From positions 1 to 8,586 of the forward strand of contig WFQZ01000174.1 in assembly GCA_015486785.1 (NCBI GenBank): DNA of 8,586 nt, written 5' to 3'. Source of the stretch: Thermoflexales bacterium (GTDB taxonomy: Bacteria > Chloroflexota > Anaerolineae > B4-G1 > SLSP01). The translations under genes were made by a program, and so were the position numbers. Shown in pieces: positions 1-5,870 of the stretch; the stretch's first letter is position 1, and each line of letters begins with the position of its first letter. The notes under the pieces were generated by a model. It searched no databases. It was not told the DNA's origin and was given only the letters and a program-made list of their open reading frames with translations.

Positions 1-19
1 ATATGTGTATAAGAGACAG
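1..19 (+). other. Residual Nextera/Tn5 mosaic-end adapter at contig edge
   Basis: Positions 3-19 match exactly the last 17 bases of the 19-base Tn5 mosaic end used in Nextera libraries (the part ending in GTATAAGAGACAG); position 1 also agrees and position 2 does not. This is untrimmed library sequence rather than genomic DNA. It supplies a false ATG at position 3 and the peptide MCIRDR, a well-known contamination signature in translated assemblies. Confidence 0.96.
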
Positions 20-1376
20 GTCCCTGCACAGTAGCGCCGCCACACTGACGGGCAACACCATCAGCGGCAACACCGCCTCCTACCACGGCGGCGGCGGGCT
101 GTACCTGTACGGCAGCGCCGCCACACTGACAGGCAACCAGATCACCGGCAACACCGCCCCCAACGGCAGCGGGTTGTACCTGGATAGCCACAGTGACGCC
201 GCCTTGCAGAACGACATCATCGCCGACAACGTGGCCGGGGACGACGGCGGCGGGCTGTACGTCAGGGGGGCATCCCCCGTCCTGGGCTACGTCACCCTGG
301 CCCGCAACGGTGGCAATGATAGCATCTACGTCACAAGTTACAGCGGGACGTCCGGCCACGTCGTGATGACCGACACCATCCTGGTCAGCCACACGGTGGG
401 CATCAGCGTGACGGCCGGGAACACGGCCACGCTGCAGGCCACGCTGTGGGGCAGCGGTCAGTGGGCCAACGGCGCGGACTGGGGCGGCGCGGGCCGCGTC
501 ACCACCGGCACGGTCAACCTGTGGGCCGACCCCGGCTTTGTGAACCCCGCCGGCAGAGACTATCACATCCTCCCCACCTCCGCTGCTGTGGACGCCGGGG
601 TGGACGCCGGCGTGACCACTGACATAGACGGCGACCCGCGCCCAGCCGGCTCCGGCTACGACATCGGCGCGGACGAATACGTCCGGCACGAACTGGTGCG
701 CATCGCCCTCAGCGGGCCGACGGAGGGCGTGGTGAATCAGACCTACACATTCATCGCCACCGTCAACCCCACCTCCACCAAGCCGTTGACCTACGTCTGG
801 CAGGCGACGGCGCACTCCCCCGTCACCCATACCGGCAACCTGAGCGATTCTATCTCCCTCGCCTGGACCATCACCGGGACGCACACCATCACGGTGACGG
901 CGGAGAACTGCGGCGGGGTGGTCACGGCAACGCACGCCATCGCGGTCCGACTGCGGGGCGGCTTCCCTGTCACGATCACCAAAGCCGTCATGCCCACGGG
1001 GCGCGTGGCTTACGGCGACCTGCTGACCTACACGTTGGTCATCAGCGGTGTGCCGGGTTCAACGGCGGGGGTTTACGATCCGTTGCAAGGGCTGGCGTTC
1101 GTGCGCTTTGTGTCGCCGGTGGCGGGCGTGAGCCAGGCGGGGAACATCATCACCGGCACGGTGGACGTGACCCCCACGGAGAAGGTGACGGTGGCCTTCG
1201 TGGCGCGGGTGGGTGTGCCGGGCACCGTCGGCTGGATGGTGGGCGTGAGCAATACGGCCTGCGTCTATCCGGTGGGCGGCACACCGAGCGGCTGTAGCTG
1301 GTCTAACACGGTGGCGAACGAGGCAATCCATTTGTACGGGGTGTACCTGCCGCTGGTGATCCGGCAGAGTCAGTGA
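20..1376 (+). CDS. Secreted beta-helix / choice-of-anchor-Q surface protein, 5'-truncated
   Basis: This is the C-terminal part of a large exported repeat protein; its true start and signal peptide lie off the contig. Residues are counted from the artefactual ATG at position 3. Residues ~10-90 are right-handed beta-helix coils of about 27 residues with the pattern SAATLTGNxIxGNTA...GLYL. Residues ~120-226 look like a choice-of-anchor-Q segment: NPAGRDYHILPTSAAVDAG followed by DIDGDPRPAGSGYDIGADEY. Residues ~230-316 resemble an Ig/PKD-like beta domain (ALSGPTEG...YTFIATV...TITVTAEN). Residues ~320-440 resemble a DUF11-type repeat (TITKAVMPTGRVAYGDLLTYTL). The protein ends GVYLPLVIRQSQ, a tail I associate with secreted Chloroflexota proteins, where it may act in sorting or anchoring (inference). 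No catalytic motif is visible. A role in adhesion or as a cell-surface scaffold is plausible but unproven. Confidence 0.85.
33..197 (+). repeat. Tandem ~81-bp coding repeat (beta-helix coils)
   Basis: Two adjacent coil units begin at 33 and 114, 81 bases or 27 codons apart. They share a near-identical stretch that starts AGCGCCGCCACACTGAC and ends GGCAACACCGCC. A third, much more diverged unit begins near 192. The high nucleotide identity of the first two units suggests recent duplication within the beta-helix region and may have contributed to the assembly ending here. Confidence 0.75.
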
Positions 1377-1382
1377 GTTCCG

Positions 1383-1417
1383 AGGTGCGACGCACTTCCA
1401 AAGTGCGACGCACCTTT
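1383..1417 (+). terminator. Hairpin after the surface-protein gene; weak terminator or dispersed repeat
   Basis: An inverted repeat starts 6 bases after the stop codon. Arms 1383-1397 and 1401-1415 pair over 15 positions with a single A-A mismatch (1390/1408) around a 3-base loop; equivalently, 11-base arms GTGCGACGCAC (1385-1395 and 1403-1413) flank a 7-base spacer. Only three T residues follow, so termination would be weak. Each arm is itself a near-perfect palindrome. The same design recurs after the next gene. Confidence 0.6.
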
Positions 1418-1440
1418 AGCAGTTAAATCTATCTTAGTTT

Positions 1441-1446
1441 AGGAGG
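1441..1446 (+). promoter_or_regulatory. Shine-Dalgarno AGGAGG of the aminotransferase
   Basis: A full AGGAGG consensus lies 5 bases before ATG 1452 and fixes the start of the aminotransferase. The AT-rich bases 1418-1440 could contain a promoter -10 element, but no convincing -35/-10 pair is visible. Confidence 0.9.
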
Positions 1447-1451
1447 TTACT

Positions 1452-2672
1452 ATGACCGTATATGCAAATTCCGATGTACCAGTCAATTGGGAGCGTTTCT
1501 TGGCGCAGCGCACCCAGAACATGAGAAGCTCGGCGATCCGCGAGTTGCTCAAGGTGACGCAGGACCCCAGCGTGATTTCCTTTGCCGGGGGGCTGCCCGC
1601 GCCGGAGCTTTTCCCGGTGCGCGAAATCGAGGAGGCGTGCAACTTCCTGCTGCGCGAGGAGCCGGACCGGGCGTTGCAGTACAGTGCCACCGAGGGTTAT
1701 CCTCCGCTGCGGGAGTATTTGGCCGAAAGTATGGCTAAGTACGGCATTCCGCACAGTGCGGAAAATATCCTCATCACCACCGGTTCGCAGCAGGCCCTGG
1801 ATTTGATGGGCAAGGTCTTTGTGGACCCTGGCACGCCGATTCTCACCGGACGCCCCACTTACCTGGGCGCGATTCAGGCTTGGCGGGCTTATCAAGCTCG
1901 CTTCCTCACCGTGCCGCTCGACGAGAACGGTATGCAGGTGGAGCAGGTGGAGGCGGTCATCAAGCAGGAAACTCCGCGTTTCGTGTACGTTTTGCCCAAC
2001 TTCCATAACCCGGCGGGCACGACTCTTTCGGAGGAACGGCGGCGGCTGCTGGTGGAGTTGGCCCGCAAGTACGATTTGATCATCCTGGAGGACGATCCTT
2101 ACGGGGCGTTGCGCTACGAGGGGCAGGATTTGTCGCCCATCGCGGCGATGGCTCCAGAGCGCACCATCTACCTGGGGACTTTCTCCAAGATACTCGCGCC
2201 GGGGCTGCGCATCGGCTGGATCGTCGCGCCGGCGGAGATCATCACCCGCTTGGTGCAGGCTAAGCAAGGGGCCGACCTGCACACCAGCACCTTTGATCAG
2301 ATGGTGGCTAACGATGTGGCGCAACGGGGCATTCTCAAGATGCACATCAAGCGGCTGCGGCGGTCTTACAAGGAGCGGCGGGATGTGATGTTGGATGCTC
2401 TGGTGGAGCTTTGGCCGGAAGGATCGCACTGGACTCGCCCGCACGGAGGGTTGTTCCTCTGGGCGCAAGTCCCGGCGGGGGTGGACACGCAAGCACTGTT
2501 CCACACGGCTTTGAAGCACAAGGTGGCCTACGTGCCGGGCGTCAACTTCTACCCGGATGGTGACGGCGGCCATCAGGCGATGCGGCTGAACTTCTCCAAC
2601 GCTAAGCCGGATATGATTGTGGAGGGCGTGCGCCGTCTGGGGGATGCGCTGAAGAACGAACTGGCGCAGTAA
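1452..2672 (+). CDS. PLP-dependent aminotransferase, LysN/2-aminoadipate-like (class I/II)
   Basis: Cytoplasmic fold-type I PLP aminotransferase of 406 residues, a normal full length. It transfers an amino group between an amino acid and a 2-oxo acid. Visible active-site features are the GSQQALDL PLP-phosphate region (111-118), the cofactor-contacting Asn of HNPAG (N186), the Asp-x-x-Tyr of EDDPYG (D214, Y217), the Schiff-base lysine in TFSK (K246), and the carboxylate-binding arginine in AMRLNFS (R378). The N-terminal phrase ISFAGGLPAPELFP is typical of the LysN / kynurenine aminotransferase / MocR-C-terminal subgroup. There is no N-terminal GntR-type DNA-binding domain, so this is an enzyme and not a MocR regulator. 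Substrate cannot be read from sequence; 2-aminoadipate, aromatic or branched-chain amino acids are all possible. The gene sits alone between two related hairpins and has its own strong ribosome binding site, which suggests a single-gene transcript. Confidence 0.93.
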   Translation: MTVYANSDVPVNWERFLAQRTQNMRSSAIRELLKVTQDPSVISFAGGLPAPELFPVREIEEACNFLLREEPDRALQYSATEGYPPLREYLAESMAKYGIPHSAENILITTGSQQALDLMGKVFVDPGTPILTGRPTYLGAIQAWRAYQARFLTVPLDENGMQVEQVEAVIKQETPRFVYVLPNFHNPAGTTLSEERRRLLVELARKYDLIILEDDPYGALRYEGQDLSPIAAMAPERTIYLGTFSKILAPGLRIGWIVAPAEIITRLVQAKQGADLHTSTFDQMVANDVAQRGILKMHIKRLRRSYKERRDVMLDALVELWPEGSHWTRPHGGLFLWAQVPAGVDTQALFHTALKHKVAYVPGVNFYPDGDGGHQAMRLNFSNAKPDMIVEGVRRLGDALKNELAQ

Positions 2673-2694
2673 CGACTCGCGGCGGCCGGCAATG

Positions 2695-2730
2695 AGATGC
2701 GACGCACCCAAAAAGTGCGTCGCATTTTTT
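2695..2730 (+). terminator. Intrinsic terminator after the aminotransferase gene
   Basis: Arms ATGCGACGCAC (2697-2707) and GTGCGTCGCAT (2715-2725) form a perfect 11-bp stem with a 7-base loop CCAAAAA, followed by a run of six T residues (2725-2730). It lies 24 bases after the stop codon. The stem can extend by two more pairs (A-T, G-T). This has the classic form of a rho-independent terminator, and it shares its core and arm/loop sizes with the hairpin at 1383-1417. Confidence 0.88.
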
Positions 2731-2741
2731 GTATCTCGCAT

Positions 2742-2770
2742 TTGTCCTGCGTGGGGATCAGGTGTATGAT
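2742..2770 (+). promoter_or_regulatory. Candidate sigma70-type promoter for the S9 peptidase gene
   Basis: A -35-like TTGTCC (2742-2747, 4 of 6 consensus) and a -10 TATGAT (2765-2770, 5 of 6) are separated by 17 bases, the optimal spacing. The pair lies just after the terminator and about 33 bases before the peptidase start codon. Read from sequence only; no transcript data. Confidence 0.55.
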
Positions 2771-2789
2771 CGCTAGGAAATCTAAGCAC

Positions 2790-2795
2790 AGGAGG
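2790..2795 (+). promoter_or_regulatory. Shine-Dalgarno AGGAGG of the S9 peptidase
   Basis: A perfect AGGAGG lies 7 bases before ATG 2803, supporting that start and a well-translated gene. Confidence 0.9.
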
Positions 2796-2802
2796 CTTTG
2801 CG

Positions 2803-4734
2803 ATGGTTCAACCTCAGGTTGCTCCGTATGGGGCTTGGAAGTCGCCGATTACGTCGGAGTTGATCACTGCGGCCAGCATCCGGCTGGGAGGCGGGGTGTT
2901 CGCCGAGGGGCGCGTTTTGTGGTCGGAGGGGCGTCCGTTGGAGGGCGGGCGGTATGTCATTGTGGCGCGGGACGCGGATGGCACGCGGCGCGATGTGACG
3001 CCGCCGCCGTTTAATGCGCGGACGCGCGTCCACGAGTACGGGGGCGGGTCGTGGCTGGCACACGGCGGGTCGGTGTACTTTGCTAATTTCCGCGATCAGC
3101 GGTTGTATGTGGTGCCGTTGACGGGCGGCACGCCGCAGCCGCTCACGCCGGAGCGGGCTTGGCGTTACGCCGATTGCGTGATGGATGCCGCTCGTGGGCG
3201 GTTGATCTGCGTGCGTGAGGATCACACGGGCGCGGGCGAGGCGGTCAACACGCTGACGGCGATTCCGCTGGACGGGGGCGAGCAGGTGGTGTTGGCCGAG
3301 GGGCACGATTTCTACGCCACGCCTCGGCTCAGCCCCGACGGGCAGCGTCTTTCCTGGCTGACGTGGGATCATCCGCGTATGCCGTGGGATGGCACGGAGT
3401 TATGGGTCGCGCCGCTGGCGGAGGATGGGACGCTCGGCGCGGCGGTGTGCGTCGCCGGTGGGGCGCAGGAGTCCATCTTCCAACCTTCGTGGTCGCCGGA
3501 CGGGGTGCTGACGTTTGTTTCGGATCGCAGCGGGTGGTGGAATCTCTACCGCCTGGAGGGGGAGACGATCCGCCATCTGGTGCCGATGGCGGCGGAGTTT
3601 GGCCGTCCGCAGTGGGTGTTCGGGATGTCCACTTACGGGTATGTTTCGCCGCAGCGGTTGGTGTGCGCCTATTCGCAGGACGGCACGGGGCATCTGGCGT
3701 CGGTGGACGTGGCTTCGGGGCAGCTCACGCCGCTGGAGACGCCTTACACGGCGTTTGATTACATCCAGGTGGCGGGAGAGAAGGTGTTGTTCAACGGCGG
3801 TGCGCCGGATCGCGCTTCGGCGTTGGTGTTGCTGGATGTGGCGAGCGGCGAGCATACGGTCTTGCGCCGCGCGACCGAGGTGCTGCCGGATGCGGGGTAT
3901 CTCACGCAGCCGGAGCCGCTGGCGTTCCCCACGGCGGATGGCGAGACGGCTTATGGGATTTTCTATCCGCCGCACAATAAGGATTACACCGCGCCGGAGG
4001 GCGAGTTGCCGCCGCTGATTGTGGTGAGTCACGGCGGGCCGACGTCGGCGGTGCGTGATACACTCAGCCTGGGGGTGCAGTATTGGACCAGCCGGGGGTT
4101 TGCGGTGTTGGCGGTGAATTACGGCGGCAGCACCGGTTACGGGCGGGCGTACCGCGAGCGGCTCAAGGGCCGCTGGGGGATCGTGGATGTGGATGACTGC
4201 GTCAATGGAGCGCGTTACCTGGTGGCGCAAGGGCGCGTGGATGGGCAGCGGATGGCGATTCGGGGCGGCAGCGCGGGCGGCTATACGACGCTGTGTGCTT
4301 TGACCTTCCGCCGCGCGTTCCAGGCCGGAGCGAGCCATTTCGGGGTGAGCGATCTGGAGGCTTTGACGCTGGATACGCACAAGTTTGAGTCCCGCTACTT
4401 GGATAGTCTGGTCGGCCCGTACCCGGAGCGGCGGGATTTGTACTTGGAACGGTCGCCGATTCATCACGTGGAGGGGCTGAATTGTCCGGTGATCTTCTTC
4501 CAGGGGGATGAGGATAAGATTGTCCCGCCGGCACAGGCAGAAACGATGGTGGCTGCCTTGCGTCGAAAGGGGATTCCGGTGGCTTATCTGCTGTTCGCGG
4601 GCGAGCAACATGGATTCCGCCGCGCCGAAAATATCCGCCGGGCGTTGGATACGGAGTACTACTTTTACAGCCGCATCTTCAACTTCCCGCCTACGGAGGA
4701 TGCTCAGCCGGTGAGGATCGAGAATCTGGATTGA
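2803..4734 (+). CDS. S9 family peptidase (prolyl oligopeptidase / acylaminoacyl-peptidase-like)
   Basis: Serine peptidase of 643 residues, typical for bacterial S9 enzymes. An N-terminal beta-propeller (~60-350) is suggested by repeated blade phrases such as RLSPDGQRLSWLTWD and PSWSPDGVLTFVSDRSG. A C-terminal alpha/beta-hydrolase domain occupies ~375-625. The catalytic triad is readable: Ser490 in the nucleophile elbow RGGSAGG, Asp571 in GDEDKIVPP, and His603 in GEQHGF. The oxyanion region HGGP is at 410-413, and NYGGSTGYG (439-447) is characteristic of the family. There is no signal peptide or membrane segment, so it should act in the cytoplasm on short peptides, probably in peptide turnover. 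Exact specificity (dipeptidyl, acylaminoacyl or prolyl endopeptidase) cannot be decided. It is preceded by its own promoter candidate and followed, after a repeat element, by prs. Confidence 0.93.
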   Translation: MVQPQVAPYGAWKSPITSELITAASIRLGGGVFAEGRVLWSEGRPLEGGRYVIVARDADGTRRDVTPPPFNARTRVHEYGGGSWLAHGGSVYFANFRDQRLYVVPLTGGTPQPLTPERAWRYADCVMDAARGRLICVREDHTGAGEAVNTLTAIPLDGGEQVVLAEGHDFYATPRLSPDGQRLSWLTWDHPRMPWDGTELWVAPLAEDGTLGAAVCVAGGAQESIFQPSWSPDGVLTFVSDRSGWWNLYRLEGETIRHLVPMAAEFGRPQWVFGMSTYGYVSPQRLVCAYSQDGTGHLASVDVASGQLTPLETPYTAFDYIQVAGEKVLFNGGAPDRASALVLLDVASGEHTVLRRATEVLPDAGYLTQPEPLAFPTADGETAYGIFYPPHNKDYTAPEGELPPLIVVSHGGPTSAVRDTLSLGVQYWTSRGFAVLAVNYGGSTGYGRAYRERLKGRWGIVDVDDCVNGARYLVAQGRVDGQRMAIRGGSAGGYTTLCALTFRRAFQAGASHFGVSDLEALTLDTHKFESRYLDSLVGPYPERRDLYLERSPIHHVEGLNCPVIFFQGDEDKIVPPAQAETMVAALRRKGIPVAYLLFAGEQHGFRRAENIRRALDTEYYFYSRIFNFPPTEDAQPVRIENLD

Positions 4735-4742
4735 GGGTTTTT

Positions 4743-4814
4743 CTCACTGCCGAGGCGCGGAGCACGCAGAGAGGGGCGTTCCTGTCCTCCGTGCCCTCTG
4801 CGCCTCGCGGTGAG
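4743..4814 (+). repeat. Imperfect GC-rich inverted repeat, REP-like dispersed element
   Basis: Two arms fold on each other: CTCAC (4743-4747) with GTGAG (4810-4814), CGAGGCGC (4751-4758) with GCGCCTCG (4800-4807), GAG (4760-4762) with CTC (4796-4798), and CACG (4763-4766) with CGTG (4790-4793), with small bulges. The purine-rich GAGGCGCGGAGCACGCAGAG phrase and its pyrimidine-rich counterpart resemble dispersed non-coding repeats that recur in many environmental bacterial genomes (recalled, not searched). It occupies most of the gap between the peptidase and prs and would be transcribed if the two genes share a message. Confidence 0.65.
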
Positions 4815-4838
4815 CTGTCACTTGTTTCTAAAAAGTTT

Positions 4839-4848
4839 GGGAGGAGAG
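4839..4848 (+). promoter_or_regulatory. Shine-Dalgarno that decides the prs start
   Basis: GGGAGGAGAG at 4839-4848 directly precedes TTG 4851. This supports TTG 4851 over the far-upstream in-frame TTG 4731, whose codons would run through the inverted repeat at 4743-4814. Confidence 0.8.
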
Positions 4849-4850
4849 TT

Positions 4851-5870
4851 TTGAGCAAGCAGGTTGTGTCCCTAGAGCAAATCCCCGTTCCGCCGGAGAA
4901 TGTTTTACTGTTCAGCGGCTCCGCGCACGCGGAGTTGGCGCAGGAGATCGCCGACTATTTGGGGTTGGAGCTTAGCCCTACGGTGATCAACAAGTTCACC
5001 AACGACAATTTCTACATTCATTTGGGCACCAGCGTGCGTTCCAAGGAGGTGTTCATCATCCAGCCGCTTGCGCCTCCGTGCAGCGATAATCTGTTGGAGC
5101 TGCTGTTGATGCTGGATATCGCCCGTGGCGCGGCGGCCAAGAGCGTCAACGCGGTGATCCCCTACTATTCCTATGCGCGTTCGGACAAGAAGGACGCGCC
5201 GCGCATTTCCATCGCCGGACGGCTGATTGCCGATCTGCTGACGACCGCCGGAGCGACGCATGTGATCACGATGACGTTACATTCTCCGCAAGTCCACGGG
5301 TTTTTCAGCGTGCCCACGGATCATTTGACGGCGCACTCGGTGTTTGTGGAGCATCTGTTGAAGAAGGATTTGGGCAACAGCGTGGTGGTGGCGCCGGACG
5401 TGGGGCATGCTAAGCGGGCCGGGAAGTTGGCTCGCACGCTGCACCTTTCGCTGGCCGTGGGTGAAAAGATGCGTTTGGGCGATAACAACGTGGCGATCAC
5501 CGGCTTGATCGGGGATGTGCAGGGCAAGGATGTGATTTTGGTGGATGATGAGATCGCAACGGCGGGCACGATTATGGAGATGTGCCGCCAATTGCGCCAA
5601 CGTGACGTGCGCCGCATCACCGTGGTGGGGACGCACGGGCTGTTTGTGGGGAAGGCGGTCGAGCGGCTCAACGCGATTGAGGAGATCGACGAGATCATCG
5701 TCACCAACACGGTGCCCATCCCGCCGGAGCGGCGGCCAGAGCGGCTCAAGGTGGTGTCGGTGGCCGCGATCTTCGGCGAGGTGATCCGCCGGAACGTGTG
5801 CGGTATTTCGGTGGGACAGCTCTTTGAGTTCTGGCCGCAGGCGGATCACTCGGACGGGACGCCCGCGTAG
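4851..5870 (+). CDS. prs: Ribose-phosphate pyrophosphokinase (PRPP synthetase)
   Basis: Makes 5-phosphoribosyl-1-diphosphate from ribose 5-phosphate and ATP, the activated sugar for purine, pyrimidine, NAD, histidine and tryptophan synthesis. From TTG 4851 the protein has 339 residues, slightly longer than the usual ~315. Visible family motifs are: N-terminal LLFSGSAHAELA (19-30); the ATP/ribose-binding region around PYYSYARSDKKDAPR (104-118); TLHSPQVHGFFSVPTDHLTA (142-161); VVVAPDVGHAKRA (178-190), corresponding to the SPDxGG segment; the ribose-5-phosphate/PRPP loop VDDEIATAGT (231-240); and the C-terminal ISVGQLFEFW (319-328). The PRPP loop reads DEIATAGT instead of the textbook DMIDTAGT, and the flexible-loop neighbourhood is KDAPR. 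I recall both from an actinobacterial/Chloroflexota-like subgroup, so I do not read them as loss of function. The 3' end overlaps the convergent LCP gene by 25 bp. Confidence 0.92.
   Translation: MSKQVVSLEQIPVPPENVLLFSGSAHAELAQEIADYLGLELSPTVINKFTNDNFYIHLGTSVRSKEVFIIQPLAPPCSDNLLELLLMLDIARGAAAKSVNAVIPYYSYARSDKKDAPRISIAGRLIADLLTTAGATHVITMTLHSPQVHGFFSVPTDHLTAHSVFVEHLLKKDLGNSVVVAPDVGHAKRAGKLARTLHLSLAVGEKMRLGDNNVAITGLIGDVQGKDVILVDDEIATAGTIMEMCRQLRQRDVRRITVVGTHGLFVGKAVERLNAIEEIDEIIVTNTVPIPPERRPERLKVVSVAAIFGEVIRRNVCGISVGQLFEFWPQADHSDGTPA

Noticed and set aside
3..20. ATG at position 3 as start of the first gene (MCIRDR...)
   Set aside because: The codons are the transposase mosaic end; the gene is simply cut off at the contig edge.
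1452..2672. MocR-type transcription regulator
   Set aside because: The protein has only the aminotransferase domain, at normal enzyme length, with no N-terminal winged-helix region.
1383..2730. Insertion sequence or transposon bounded by the two hairpins
   Set aside because: No transposase lies between them and no target-site duplication is visible; the gene inside is an ordinary metabolic enzyme. Both hairpins are better explained as terminators or small repeats.
1434..2789. 451-residue open frame antisense to the aminotransferase
   Set aside because: It mirrors a gene with complete active-site motifs. Its product is His/Arg/Gln/Pro-rich with no recognisable domain, as expected from high-GC antisense frames.
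3400..4611. 403-residue open frame antisense to the S9 peptidase
   Set aside because: Arg/His-rich low-complexity translation over a clear catalytic-triad enzyme; no domain and no ribosome binding site.
4731..4850. In-frame extension of prs starting at TTG 4731
   Set aside because: It encodes the inverted repeat as protein, overlaps the peptidase stop and lacks family similarity; TTG 4851 has a proper Shine-Dalgarno.
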